DNA of 64,000 nt from Halorhabdus salina (GTDB lineage: Archaea > Halobacteriota > Halobacteria > Halobacteriales > Haloarculaceae), in contig NZ_JACDNP010000001.1 in the NCBI RefSeq assembly GCF_013839425.1, positions 186,001-250,000 on the forward strand, given 5' to 3'. A program made the translations under genes and the position numbers. Below the pieces are notes generated by a model. That model did no database searches. It worked only from the letters and a program-made list of their open reading frames with translations, and was not told the DNA's origin. Shown piece after piece: positions 1 to 8,978 of the stretch. Numbering within the stretch: the stretch's first letter is position 1; each line of letters opens with the position of its first letter.

Positions 1-893
1 GCTGGCCAATGCTGGACTTCCAGAGTGGCATCGACGACCACCTCACGGGGGTCACCCACATCATTCGTGGGATCGACCTCCAGGATTCGGCAAAGCGCCA
101 GCAGTTCGTCTATGACTACTTCAACTGGGAGTATCCCGAGGTGATCCACTGGGGCCACGTCCAGGTCGACGCCTTCGACGTGCCGATGAGCACCTCAACG
201 ATCAAGGAACTGATCGAGGGCGGCGAGCTGGACGGCTGGGACGACCCGCGCGCGCCGACGATCGCCAGCCTCCGCCGACGTGGGATCAGCGGGGAGGCTA
301 TCGTCGAGGCGATGACTGAACTCGGAACCTCGACCAGCAACGTCGACCTGGCGATGTCCTCGATCTACGCGACCAACCGCGAATTGATCGACGACGACGC
401 CGACCGGGCGTTTTTCGTCCGGGACGGGGTCGAAATGGATCTCTCCGGCGGCCCCGAACGCGGTCAACCACCGATCCATCCCAACCACGAGGAGCGCGGC
501 AAGCGGACGATCCCAGTCGGTTCGGCAGTGCTAATCGAGGCGGCGGACCTGCCGCCCGAGGGCGAACGCGTCTGGCTGAAAGGGTACGGCTGTGTCCGCC
601 GGACGGACGAGCGAGCGTTCGAATACACCGACGACGACATCGAGGTCGTTCGCGAGGGTGACGTGGACGTCATCCACTGGGTGCCGGCGACGACGAGTGT
701 CCGTGCGCGACTGCGGACGCCCGACGGTGACGTCACGGGTCACGTCGAACCTGGATTGCTCGGCTACGACGAAGACGACATGGTCCAGTTCGTCCGCATC
801 GGCTTCGCACGGCTAGACGCCGTACCCGAAGCGACCGACCCGACGGACATCGGTGCGGACGACGAACTGATCGCGTACTTCGCGCATCCGTGA
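1..893 (+). CDS. gltX: Glutamyl-tRNA synthetase, C-terminal part (cut by window edge)
   Basis: Charges tRNA-Glu in the cytoplasm. The frame is open back to base 3 and reads WPMLDFQSGIDDH at the edge, which matches the inside of an archaeal GluRS catalytic domain; the ATG at base 9 is internal, not a start. It continues through HIIRG and the 'PMSTSTIKELI' region (KMSKS-loop neighbourhood; the canonical lysines are not obvious) into the beta-barrel anticodon-binding half. About 296 residues are visible, roughly the C-terminal half of the family length. The Rossmann-fold start and HIGH motif lie outside the window. Family assignment is secure; tRNA specificity (discriminating or not) cannot be judged. 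Confidence 0.93.
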   Translation, partial: WPMLDFQSGIDDHLTGVTHIIRGIDLQDSAKRQQFVYDYFNWEYPEVIHWGHVQVDAFDVPMSTSTIKELIEGGELDGWDDPRAPTIASLRRRGISGEAIVEAMTELGTSTSNVDLAMSSIYATNRELIDDDADRAFFVRDGVEMDLSGGPERGQPPIHPNHEERGKRTIPVGSAVLIEAADLPPEGERVWLKGYGCVRRTDERAFEYTDDDIEVVREGDVDVIHWVPATTSVRARLRTPDGDVTGHVEPGLLGYDEDDMVQFVRIGFARLDAVPEATDPTDIGADDELIAYFAHP

Positions 894-1080
894 ACTGACC
901 GAGTACGGCCCGACAAAATACTGAAACGGACGAACTGTCACGGAGCCACTTCCATCAACGAATTCAGGCAACGTCCGAACGTTCCCACTGTTCCTGTCGT
1001 ACGAAGCGCTCCCAATGGACAGCCACCGTGGTTTTCGAGATGACTTCGAATGGCGGTTAAACTATCTCCCAGATGAAAGA

Positions 1081-1140
1081 GTGGCTATTAATAAATAAGT
1101 ACTATCTTATTCGCTATAGTCATCAAAAATATTATATAAT
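1081..1140 (+). promoter_or_regulatory. AT-rich promoter of the PEP-hydrolase-like/cupin/UPF0261 operon
   Basis: A strongly AT-rich stretch ends in a TATA-like element (attatataat, 1131-1140) centred about 32 bases before the ATG at 1167. That is the usual archaeal distance for a short-leader transcript. The whole 894-1166 gap holds no convincing gene. Confidence 0.6.
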
Positions 1141-1166
1141 AGGTGAGTGATGACAACGAGTGACGT

Positions 1167-2000
1167 ATGAAATTCACACGTCAGGAATCACAGGAGCGAC
1201 TTCAGGAAACGGTGTCGAACGGCGAGCCGATCATCGGTGCGGGCGCGGGCACTGGCATCTCCGCGAAGTTCGCCGAACGTGGTGGGGTAGACCTGTTGAT
1301 TATTTATAATTCCGGGCGGTACCGGATGAACGGTCGTGGATCGCTGGCAGGCCTGTTGCCGTACGGCGATGCCAACGAGATCGTTGTCGAGATGGGTCAC
1401 GAAGTCATCCCGGTCGTCGAGGACACGCCAGTACTTGCGGGTGTCAACGGGACGGACCCCTTCAGGGAGATGGACGTGTTCATCGAAGATCTGAAACATC
1501 GCGGGTTCTCGGGCGTTCAGAACTTTCCGACGGTGGGGCTTATCGATGCTGACAGCGGGTTCCGCCAGAACCTGGAGGAGACAGGTATGGGTTACGACAA
1601 AGAGGTGGACATGATCCAGGAAGCAGCCGAGCAGGACATGTTGACCTGTCCGTACGTCTTCACCGAGGAGCAAGCCCGCGAGATGGCCGAAGTCGGCGCT
1701 GATGTGATCGTCTCGCATATGGGTCTGACGACGTCGGGAGATATCGGAGCAGAAACGTCTCTCGACCTCGAGACTGCAGCGGATCGAGTCCAGGCCCATC
1801 ACGACGCTGCCACGGCGGTCGACGAAGATGTCATGGTGATCTGCCACGGTGGCCCGATCGCCTGGCCCGAGGACGCGAGATACGTTCTGGAAAACACCGA
1901 GGGCGTCGTCGGGTTCTTCGGTGCGTCCAGCATCGAACGTCTCCCTACCGAGGAAGCCATCGAGAACCAGGCCCGGGAGTTCAAGGAGATCGATCTCTGA
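1167..2000 (+). CDS. PEP-hydrolase-like TIM-barrel protein (Tm-1 C-terminal domain family)
   Basis: 277 residues forming one (beta/alpha)8-barrel domain of the PEP_hydrolase-like family (PF09370). Visible family features are the N-terminal GAGAGTG glycine loop (about residues 24-30), [10 protein letters not shown], the central [12 protein letters not shown] segment, and late barrel strands VIVSHMG and VICHGGP. The reaction is not established for archaeal members; the family name comes from homology to PEP mutase/hydrolase-type barrels. It is first in a tight operon: the cupin starts 2 bases after its stop, and that gene overlaps the UPF0261 gene. In plants the same barrel is fused to UPF0261 in the Tm-1 protein, so a joint function is likely. 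Family call strong, enzymatic activity unknown. Confidence 0.85.
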   Translation: MKFTRQESQERLQETVSNGEPIIGAGAGTGISAKFAERGGVDLLIIYNSGRYRMNGRGSLAGLLPYGDANEIVVEMGHEVIPVVEDTPVLAGVNGTDPFREMDVFIEDLKHRGFSGVQNFPTVGLIDADSGFRQNLEETGMGYDKEVDMIQEAAEQDMLTCPYVFTEEQAREMAEVGADVIVSHMGLTTSGDIGAETSLDLETAADRVQAHHDAATAVDEDVMVICHGGPIAWPEDARYVLENTEGVVGFFGASSIERLPTEEAIENQAREFKEIDL

Positions 2001-2001
2001 A

Positions 2002-2433
2002 ATGTCCGATCACGAGTTCTTCGTCGAACCGGACGACGTCGAGAGTCAGTTGTTCGAGTGGGGTGTACTGAAGTGGTTGAGCACGCCGGACAGTACCGGC
2101 AGTGAACGATTCAGTGCGGGCGTAGTCAAACTCGAACCCGGAAAGGGTCACGACAGACATACTCATCCAGACAGCGACGAGATACTTTTTGTCATCCGTG
2201 GAGAAGGAAAACAGGAAGTCGCCGACCGGACCCGTGAGATAGAAGCCGGTGAGATGGTCTTCGTCCCGGAAGGAGTCGAGCACGGAACGGTCAATACGGG
2301 CTGGGAACCGCTCGTGTTGCTCGCGGTCTACGCGCCGCCCGGTCCCGAAGAAGTTCTCAGAGACCATCCTGACTGTGAGATCGTTCCACCGGGGAAACTC
2401 CCGCTTTCGGAGAACGTCGAGAAGAACGCATGA
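2002..2433 (+). CDS. Single-domain cupin protein
   Basis: 143 residues. The ATG at 2002 is chosen because upstream in-frame sequence lies inside the previous gene and does not read as protein. A conserved cupin barrel carries likely metal ligands His53, His55 and Glu60 in motif 1 (DRHTHPDSDE) and His94 in motif 2 (PEGVEHGTVN). It lies between the PEP-hydrolase-like barrel and the UPF0261 protein, overlapping the latter by 4 bases (2430-2433), so all three are probably co-translated. Substrate unknown. Its small size suggests an accessory enzyme or small-molecule sensor for whatever the other two do. Confidence 0.85.
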   Translation: MSDHEFFVEPDDVESQLFEWGVLKWLSTPDSTGSERFSAGVVKLEPGKGHDRHTHPDSDEILFVIRGEGKQEVADRTREIEAGEMVFVPEGVEHGTVNTGWEPLVLLAVYAPPGPEEVLRDHPDCEIVPPGKLPLSENVEKNA

Positions 2434-3656
2434 GTGTCGTCATTGTCGGAACCCTCGACACAAAAGGCGAGGAGATCGGCTTCGCCAGGGACGTGCTTGA
2501 AGCGGAGGGTGTTGACGTTCATCTCGTCGATACGGGAGTGGTAGACGACCCGCAGATCGAACCGGACACCGACGCGAGCGAAGTCGCGGAGGCGGCCGGG
2601 ACAGAACTCGCACACTTACGAGGGGAAGCAACGCGTGGCGAGGCGATGGAAGCGATGGGAGAGGGCGCGGCTAGCATCGTCCAGCGCATGTACGAGGACG
2701 GGGAACTGGACGGCGTGCTCGGACTCGGCGGTTCGGGCAACACGTCGATCGCTACGTCGGCGATGCGGACGCTGCCGGTCGGCGTCCCCAAGGTGATGGT
2801 CTCGACGATGGCTTCCGGCGATACCGAACCATACGTCGGTTCGAAGGACGTGATGATGATGTACTCCGTCGCCGACATCGAGGGACTCAACCAGCTCTCC
2901 CGGAAGGTGATCGCCAACGCCGCACTGGCGATGGTCGGGATGGTCAGCAACCAACCCGACGTCAATGTCGACGAGCGACCGACGATCGGGCTCACGATGT
3001 TCGGGGTCACGACGCCGTGCGTCCAGACCGCTCGCGAGTATCTCGAAGACCGTGGATACGAGACAGTTGTCTTTCACGCCACCGGCACGGGGGGACAGGC
3101 GATGGAAAACCTGATTCGCCAGGGTGTCATCGACGGCGTCCTCGACGTGACGACCACGGAATGGGCCGACGAACTCGTCGGAGGGGTACTCAGCGCCGGC
3201 CCGGAACGGCTGGACGCTGGCGCCGAAACGGGAACGCCACAGGTCGTCTCGACCGGCGCCCTGGACATGGTAAACTTCGGCCCACGAGATTCCGTGCCCG
3301 AGGAGTTCGAAGGTCGGCAGTTCCACGTCCACAATCCACAGGTCACACTGATGCGCACCACGCCCGAAGAAAACGCCGAGATCGGGGAGATCATCGCTGA
3401 AAAACTCTCGATGGCGAGCGGACCGACGGCGCTTTACCTGCCACTGGAAGGCGTCTCGATGCTCGACGTCGCTGGAGAGGATTTCTACGACCCGGAAGCC
3501 GACGAGGCGTTGTTCGACGCGATCCGGGCGAACCTCGACGAATCGATCGAACTTGTCGAGATGGAAACCGACATCAACGACGACGATTTCGCGGTGGCAA
3601 TGGCGAAGAAACTCGACGAGTACATGCAAGCAGCGGGCCTCGGACCGAACGAGTAG
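2430..3656 (+). CDS. UPF0261 / Tm-1-like ATP-binding domain protein
   Basis: 408 residues, full length for the UPF0261 family. It opens with VVIVGTLDTKGEE and contains GLGGSGNTSIATSAM, the PKVMVSTMASGDTEPYVG block and MMMYSVADIEGLN, all typical of the ATP-binding half of the tomato antiviral protein Tm-1 and its microbial homologues. The biochemical role in microbes is not known. It is the last gene of a three-gene operon, sharing ATGA with the cupin stop. Its partner barrel (1167-2000) corresponds to the other half of plant Tm-1, so this is a natural split of that fusion. Confidence 0.85.
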   Translation: MSVVIVGTLDTKGEEIGFARDVLEAEGVDVHLVDTGVVDDPQIEPDTDASEVAEAAGTELAHLRGEATRGEAMEAMGEGAASIVQRMYEDGELDGVLGLGGSGNTSIATSAMRTLPVGVPKVMVSTMASGDTEPYVGSKDVMMMYSVADIEGLNQLSRKVIANAALAMVGMVSNQPDVNVDERPTIGLTMFGVTTPCVQTAREYLEDRGYETVVFHATGTGGQAMENLIRQGVIDGVLDVTTTEWADELVGGVLSAGPERLDAGAETGTPQVVSTGALDMVNFGPRDSVPEEFEGRQFHVHNPQVTLMRTTPEENAEIGEIIAEKLSMASGPTALYLPLEGVSMLDVAGEDFYDPEADEALFDAIRANLDESIELVEMETDINDDDFAVAMAKKLDEYMQAAGLGPNE

Positions 3657-3845
3657 AGCTGGTTTCGACTCCAGAACAATCTCTCTTGGACATCGATCAC
3701 TTGGCCATTGGTTTCGCCGTCAGTTGCGTGTTCAGCAACCACGGTAGACGTTCGATGACGTCCGTTCCCGCTTCACGTGTACTCGTCAGTCAGCCGAATT
3801 TGCGAACGCGTCCGCAGCGGTCGTCTATCGTGGACGTTTCGCCTG

Positions 3846-4376
3846 CTATCGTGGCTCAGCCAACAGTTCCTCGAACCGTTCACGCACCTTCTGGACCTTC
3901 GGTGCGGCGTGCATCTGACAGTAAGCATCAGTCGGGTTCTTCTCGAAGTAGTCCTGGTGTTTCTCCTCGGCACGGTAGAACTCCGCTAACTCGGTGAGTT
4001 CCGTCACGACCTCGTCGTCGTACTCCGCGTCCAGCGCCTCGATATAGGCGGCGGCCGTTTCCCGTTGCTCGTCATCGTGATAGAGCACGATCGAACGATA
4101 CTGCGTGCCCACGTCGGGGCCCTGGCGATTGAGTTGGGTCGGGTCGTGGGTCGCGAAGAACACCTCGAGCAACTCGTCGTAAGTGATCACGTCGGGATCG
4201 TATTCGACCTGTACTACCTCGGCGTGACCAGTGTTACCGGAACAGACCTGCCGGTAAGACGGATCCTCGACGTGGCCGCCGGCGTAGCCCGACGTGACCG
4301 ACTCGATGCCATCCAGTGGTTTCATGGCGGCCTCGGTACACCAGAAACACCCGCCGCCGAATGTGGCCGTTGTCAT
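3846..4376 (-). CDS. msrA: Peptide-methionine (S)-S-oxide reductase MsrA
   Basis: 176 residues. Repairs oxidised methionine (S-sulfoxide) in proteins, using thioredoxin as reductant. The N-terminal GGGCFWC motif carries the catalytic cysteine (Cys10) and a second Cys13; SGYAGG, GHAEVVQVEYDP and HDPTQLNRQG are all family blocks. A C-terminal AYCQMHA cysteine may serve as resolving residue. It is followed on the same strand by nothing, and preceded on the same strand by trxB (stop 4457), which fits a shared thiol-redox role. The gap from the convergent UPF0261 gene (3657-3845) holds nothing recognisable. Confidence 0.95.
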   Translation of the reverse strand: MTTATFGGGCFWCTEAAMKPLDGIESVTSGYAGGHVEDPSYRQVCSGNTGHAEVVQVEYDPDVITYDELLEVFFATHDPTQLNRQGPDVGTQYRSIVLYHDDEQRETAAAYIEALDAEYDDEVVTELTELAEFYRAEEKHQDYFEKNPTDAYCQMHAAPKVQKVRERFEELLAEPR

Positions 4377-4456
4377 ACACTCCGGTAGGGTCGCGACGCG
4401 TATCAGGGTGACGAGCGCGGCGAAAGCCGCGGAGACCGAGCGGACGGTGCTCGCAG

Positions 4457-5509
4457 TCAGTCGTCGGTCTCGGCGACGCCGGCCTCGGCGGCCGTCGCTT
4501 CGGCCTCGTCTTCGAGGAAATCATCGGCATCCAGGGCAGCCTTCGAACCCATGCCACCGGCAGTGATCGCCTGCTGGTAGTGGTGGTCGACGACGTCGCC
4601 GGCGCCGAAAATACCGGGCACGGCCGTCTTGGTCTGGCCGCCGTCCCGACCGCCTTGCGTGTGGATGTAGCCCGTTTCGTCGAGTTTCACGTCGGAGTCT
4701 TCCAGATAGTCGGTGTTGGGCGTGTGCCCGATTGCGAGGAAGACAGCCCCGACGTCCTGTTCGAAGTGTTCGACCTCATCGGCACGGTCCGAATCGAGTT
4801 TCTCCGTGGGATGCCCGTCGGGGTGGCGGACCAGCGAGACGCCGTCGATCCCATCCTCACGGGTGCCGTGGATCTCGACGGCCTCCGTGTTACGCATGAT
4901 CTCGACGTCGCCCGCATCGACGTGTTCCATGATGCGATCGACCCAGTAATCCTCGGCGCGGAATTCCTCGCGGCGGTGGGCCAGATAGACCGTGTCGGCG
5001 AACTTCGTCAGGAAGGAAGCCTCCTCCATAGCAGCGTCCCCACCGCCAACGACGAGCATGTCCTCATCGCGGAAGAACGCGCCGTCGCAGGTTGCACACG
5101 TCGAGACGCCATAGCCCATGAGTTCGTCCTCGCCGGGAATGGCGAGGGTGCGTGCGCTCGCGCCACTGGCGGCGATAAAGGCGTCACAGGTGTAGACGGT
5201 TCCATCCGTCAGTTCCACGCGGAACGGGCGTGCGCTGTCGTCGATCGATTCGACGATCCCGTTTTCGACCTCGGCCCCGAAGTTCGTCGCCTGGTCTTTC
5301 ATGCGGTTGACCAACTCGGTGCCGTTGATCCCATCGGGAAAGCCGGGGTAATTAGCGACATCCGTCGTCAGTGTCAACTGGCCACCCGGTTCATCACCCT
5401 CCAAGACCAGGGGATCGTTGTTCGCGCGGCCGGCATAGACGGCCGCCGTCATGCCGGCGATACCCGAGCCGGCAATGATCAGCCGGCGGTGTTCAGCTTG
5501 CTCAGACAT
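4457..5509 (-). CDS. trxB: Thioredoxin reductase (NAD(P)H, FAD)
   Basis: 350 residues from the ATG at 5509. The frame stays open further upstream, but that extension is low-complexity and lies before the conserved FAD-binding GSGIAGMTAA (residues 14-23). The redox-active CATC is at 138-141, the second nucleotide-binding GGGDAAMEEA follows it, and a GIFGAGDV motif sits near the C-terminus. The length is slightly above bacterial TrxB because of a Glu/Ala-rich tail. It lies upstream of msrA on the same strand; together they can move electrons from NAD(P)H to methionine-sulfoxide repair through thioredoxin. Confidence 0.94.
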   Translation of the reverse strand: MSEQAEHRRLIIAGSGIAGMTAAVYAGRANNDPLVLEGDEPGGQLTLTTDVANYPGFPDGINGTELVNRMKDQATNFGAEVENGIVESIDDSARPFRVELTDGTVYTCDAFIAASGASARTLAIPGEDELMGYGVSTCATCDGAFFRDEDMLVVGGGDAAMEEASFLTKFADTVYLAHRREEFRAEDYWVDRIMEHVDAGDVEIMRNTEAVEIHGTREDGIDGVSLVRHPDGHPTEKLDSDRADEVEHFEQDVGAVFLAIGHTPNTDYLEDSDVKLDETGYIHTQGGRDGGQTKTAVPGIFGAGDVVDHHYQQAITAGGMGSKAALDADDFLEDEAEATAAEAGVAETDD

Positions 5510-6002
5510 ACCAATTTGTACAAGAGGGCGGCGTTTGTAGCTTGCGCACGCGATCCTACCGCTCGGCCAGTCAGGGCGCGTCGGTACCGTCGTGTTACCC
5601 ATACTCCGCAGGGATCGGCTCTCAGTCGTCGAACGCATGACTTGTTGGTGGATGACATCATTGCTCGCTGTCTGAGAACCGCTTGTGTGCAACAGATTCC
5701 GGTATGAGTGGCTCGAACCCACGACGAGTCCGAACCTGCCCGAGCCAATTGAAGATAGCGGAAAAGAGCAGCCAAAAGTACCAGCCCAACATTCTCACGA
5801 AGGAATTAAATCAGATACCTATCTTGATACTAGTGGGAGGACAATTGCGGTTCGAGTACACATACCACGGCCATTTGTGGTATATTTTGCCGTATCAGAT
5901 CGCTCTGATAAGTTTCATATCCCCGGGGGACAGAGATCCCTAGGAATGGCGAGCACCGTCAGCGGACGGCGGCCGTCACCCTCCCTCAGGGGGAACTAAC
6001 AA
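5510..6002. other. Intergenic region between divergent trxB and pyk
   Basis: 493 bases with no convincing gene. Short open frames here lack haloarchaeal composition. The right part is AT-rich and holds the pyk promoter with an inverted repeat (5862-5883). A GGCTCG/CGAGCC inverted pair (5710-5746) looks slightly like a tRNA T-arm but does not fold as a tRNA. GC-rich leader sequence runs up to the pyk start. Confidence 0.6.
5862..5888 (+). promoter_or_regulatory. pyk promoter region with 7-bp inverted repeat overlapping a TATA element
   Basis: ataccac (5862-5868) and gtggtat (5877-5883) form a perfect inverted repeat with an 8-base spacer. Its right arm runs straight into tatatttt (5881-5888). 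The pyk ATG is at 6003, so if this TATA is used the mRNA has a leader of about 90 bases. Such placement is typical of an operator that blocks or aids transcription-factor binding; the regulator is unknown. Confidence 0.45.
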
Positions 6003-7757
6003 ATGCGAAACGCCAAAATCGTCTGTACGCTCGGACCAGCATCGGAGTCGAAAGAAGACATCAAAGACCTGGCCGAGGCCGGCATGTCCGTCGCCCGGCT
6101 CAACGCCAGCCACGGATCACCCGAACACCGACGGACGATGGTCGATCGAATCCGCGAGGTTGACGCGGAACTCGATAAGTCCGTCGCAGTCATGCACGAT
6201 ATTCCCGGGCCGGAAGTTCGGACTGCCCCGATTCGGGAGCCGATCGAACTGGAGGCTGGGACAACGGTTCGGTTCCACAAGGGCGACGACGCCACACCCG
6301 AGAACGTCGGACTGTCGGTCGACATTTCGGTCGTCGAACCGGGCGACAGTGTCTTGCTCGACGACGGTCGCATCGAGACGACCGTCGAGAAAGTCGAGGA
6401 CGGCGACGTCTACGCACATGTCGAGAACGGCGGCGAACTCGGTGCACGCAAAGGCGTCAACGTCCCCGGCGTCGAGCTCGGCCTGCCGTTCCCGACCGAG
6501 AAAGACCGGACCGAACTGCAGGTTGCCGCCGAGGAGGAAGTCGATCTGGTGGCAGCGAGTTTCGTCCGAGACGGCGACGACGTTCGCAAGATCAGCGAGT
6601 ACCTCGAAGAACAGGGCACGGAAGTCCCGGTCATCTCGAAGATCGAACGGAAAGGTGCCGTCGAGAACTTGGACAGTATCATCGACGCCTCCTACGGCGT
6701 GATGGTCGCCCGCGGGGACCTGGGCGTCGAGCTCCCCTTAGAAGAAGTGCCGCTCTACCAGAAACGGATTATCCGGAAGTGCAACGAAGCAGGCGTTCCC
6801 GTCATCACGGCGACGGAGATGCTCGACTCAATGAAAGAGTCCCGCCGCCCGACGCGGGCGGAAGCCTCCGACGTCGCCAACGCGATCTTCGACGGCACCG
6901 ATGCCGTCATGCTCAGCGGCGAGACGGCGATCGGCGAGCACCCACCCCGAGTCGTCAGGACGATGGGCAATATTGTCAAAGAAGTCGAACAAAGCGGAGA
7001 GTTCGCCCAACTCCGTGAACAGCGCGTCCCGACATCCGACGAGACGCGGACCGATGCACTGGCACACGCCGCCCGAACGCTCTCTGAAGACATCGACGCT
7101 GAGGCGATCGTCGCAGCCAGCGAATCCGGCTATACGGCCCTTCGCGTCGCCAAGTTCCGGCCGCCGATCCCGATCATCGCCTCGACGCCCAGCGAGCGGG
7201 TCCGGCGACAACTCGCGCTCTCGCGTGGCGTTTACCCGACGACAGCACCGTACACCACCGAAGGGGCTGACGCGATCATCCAGAACGCGGTCCAGTCAGC
7301 ACTCGAAACTGGCATCGCGGAGAACGGCGACACTGTCGTCGTCATCTCGGGGATGATGACCGAACTGGACGGTGTCGACACGTCGAACATGCTGAAGGTC
7401 CACGTCGCGGCCGAGACTGTCTCCTCCGGCGAGTCGATCGTCGACGGACTCGTCACAAACAAAGTGGTCACATCCACTGATGGGGATCTCAGTGACGTCC
7501 CCGACGGGGCAATTCTGGCCCTGTCTGACTCCTTCGACGGCGAATTCGCAGGCGATCCTGCCAAACTCAGCGGCATCATCGACGGGAGTGACGACCGGCG
7601 CAGTCACGCAGCTGTCGTCGGGCGAGAACTCGACCTCCCGACGGTCAGCCACATGGCTGTCCCGGAGGACCTCGAAGATGGAACAACAGTCACACTCGAC
7701 GCCGAGCGCGGCGTCCTGTATAAAGGTCCGCTGGGGACACGTGCAGACGAGAACTGA
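6003..7757 (+). CDS. pyk: Pyruvate kinase with C-terminal PEP-utiliser-like domain
   Basis: 584 residues. Transfers phosphate from PEP to ADP at the end of glycolysis. N-terminal KIVCTLGPAS, RLNASHG, ISKIER (catalytic Lys region), MVARGDLGVE and ATEMLDSM are classical pyruvate kinase signatures; the alpha/beta C-domain follows (VAASESGYTA). Residues about 502-584 are an additional swivelling domain like that of PEP synthase/PPDK, with SHAAVVGRELDLP (His535) and GTTVTLDAERGVLYKG. This makes the protein about 110 residues longer than minimal kinases and similar in plan to Bacillus pyruvate kinases. The ROK kinase gene follows 124 bases downstream on the same strand. Confidence 0.96.
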   Translation: MRNAKIVCTLGPASESKEDIKDLAEAGMSVARLNASHGSPEHRRTMVDRIREVDAELDKSVAVMHDIPGPEVRTAPIREPIELEAGTTVRFHKGDDATPENVGLSVDISVVEPGDSVLLDDGRIETTVEKVEDGDVYAHVENGGELGARKGVNVPGVELGLPFPTEKDRTELQVAAEEEVDLVAASFVRDGDDVRKISEYLEEQGTEVPVISKIERKGAVENLDSIIDASYGVMVARGDLGVELPLEEVPLYQKRIIRKCNEAGVPVITATEMLDSMKESRRPTRAEASDVANAIFDGTDAVMLSGETAIGEHPPRVVRTMGNIVKEVEQSGEFAQLREQRVPTSDETRTDALAHAARTLSEDIDAEAIVAASESGYTALRVAKFRPPIPIIASTPSERVRRQLALSRGVYPTTAPYTTEGADAIIQNAVQSALETGIAENGDTVVVISGMMTELDGVDTSNMLKVHVAAETVSSGESIVDGLVTNKVVTSTDGDLSDVPDGAILALSDSFDGEFAGDPAKLSGIIDGSDDRRSHAAVVGRELDLPTVSHMAVPEDLEDGTTVTLDAERGVLYKGPLGTRADEN

Positions 7758-7881
7758 CGCGATACCGGAGTAAGCGAGATTTTCCTGCGCTTTCACGTCC
7801 GTTCGGTAGCCACAAATTGGGCGATCCCCGCCGTCCGGAAATATGTGCAATTAAGTGTTGGAGTGCCATCTGTGTGCGCAT

Positions 7882-8856
7882 ATGGCCGCGTATGCAGGGA
7901 TCGACCTCGGTGCAAGTTACGTCCGTGCCGTCGTCGGCGACGAAACTGGCGACGAACTCGGGAAGTACAAGCGCGAAACACCGCAGGGGCCGACAGGCAT
8001 CGCCGTCACAGACGCAGTCCTGGAGACCCTCAAAGACGCCTGCGGGGATGCCGGCGTCGAACCCTCGGCCCTGGAAGCGGTCGGTATGGGGACGATCGGT
8101 CCGCTGAACCTCGCAGAGGGTGAGATCGAGAACCCGGCGAACCTGCCCGATACGATCGACCGAATCCCGCTGACCGGACCGATCAGCAACCTCGCCGAAA
8201 CCGAGGACGTCCACTTGCACAACGACGCGATCGCCGGCGTGATCGGCGAGCGCTTCCATAGCGAGCGCAATCCCGACGACATGGTCTACCTGACGATTTC
8301 GACAGGAATCGGCGCTGGGATCGCCTGCGACGGACACATCCTCAGTGGCTGGGACGGTAACGCCGGCGAAGTCGGTCACATGACTCTCGACACAGAGGGC
8401 ACGATGGATTGTGGCTGTGGTCAGGATGGCCACTGGGAAGCCTACGCATCCGGACAGAACATCCCCCGGTACGCCCGCGAGTACTACGAGGCCGGCGACT
8501 GGGAGACGGACATGCCCATCATGGACGCGGATTTCACCGCCCCGGACCTCTTTGAGTACGCCGGCGAAGACGAGTTTGCCGACACGTTCATCGATCGGCT
8601 GGCCCGGTTTAACGCGATGGGCGTCGCCAATATCGTCCAGGCCTACGCGCCGTTGATTATCTACATCGGTGGTGGCGTCGCCGAGAACAATCCCGAGTTG
8701 GTCGTCGACAAGATTCGCCAGCAATTACCCGACATGGTGTTCGGGAATATCCCTGAGATCAAGATCACGACGCTGGGCGACGACGTCGTCCTCAAGGGAG
8801 CCCTCGCGAGCGCGATGACCGAGGGAACGGGCGACCGCGAGAAACTGCGTGGCTAA
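7882..8856 (+). CDS. ROK-family sugar kinase (glucokinase-like)
   Basis: 324 residues from the ATG at 7882, with a TATA-like caattaag about 30 bases before it. ATP-dependent phosphorylation of a hexose, most likely glucose, is inferred from the family and from its place next to pyk. The N-terminal phosphate-binding GIDLGASYVRA is intact; catalytic region HNDAIAG; GHM at 165-167 and the ROK zinc signature CGCGQDGHWE (Cys177, Cys179), in which the usual third Cys is His184. IYIGGGVAEN near the C-terminus is the adenosine-binding part. A transcriptional-regulator role is unlikely because there is no winged helix at the N-terminus. Confidence 0.88.
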   Translation: MAAYAGIDLGASYVRAVVGDETGDELGKYKRETPQGPTGIAVTDAVLETLKDACGDAGVEPSALEAVGMGTIGPLNLAEGEIENPANLPDTIDRIPLTGPISNLAETEDVHLHNDAIAGVIGERFHSERNPDDMVYLTISTGIGAGIACDGHILSGWDGNAGEVGHMTLDTEGTMDCGCGQDGHWEAYASGQNIPRYAREYYEAGDWETDMPIMDADFTAPDLFEYAGEDEFADTFIDRLARFNAMGVANIVQAYAPLIIYIGGGVAENNPELVVDKIRQQLPDMVFGNIPEIKITTLGDDVVLKGALASAMTEGTGDREKLRG

Positions 8857-8978
8857 GTCGTTTCGAGAGTGGCGACAGTGACACCCCACTCGATATTCTC
8901 AGACGAGGGTGTGGTCTCGACCAACTCCCGCGGTTCCGTTCGCTGCCTGTGTGTCTGGAGACGGCTGAACAACAGTTA

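Noticed and set aside
9-11. ATG at base 9 as start of the first gene
   Set aside because: The frame is open to the window edge and the preceding residues match GluRS, so this Met is internal.
5710-5746. tRNA-like T-arm and GGCTCG/CGAGCC inverted pair upstream of pyk
   Set aside because: No anticodon arm, acceptor stem or correct T-loop can be folded around it on either strand.
5820-5900. TrmB-type operator (TACT-N7/8-GAGTA) at pyk
   Set aside because: A TACT and a GAGTA are present but not at the required spacing.
5683-5999. Open frames of 86 and 104 codons before pyk
   Set aside because: They cover an AT-rich promoter region, have atypical composition and no recognisable motif.
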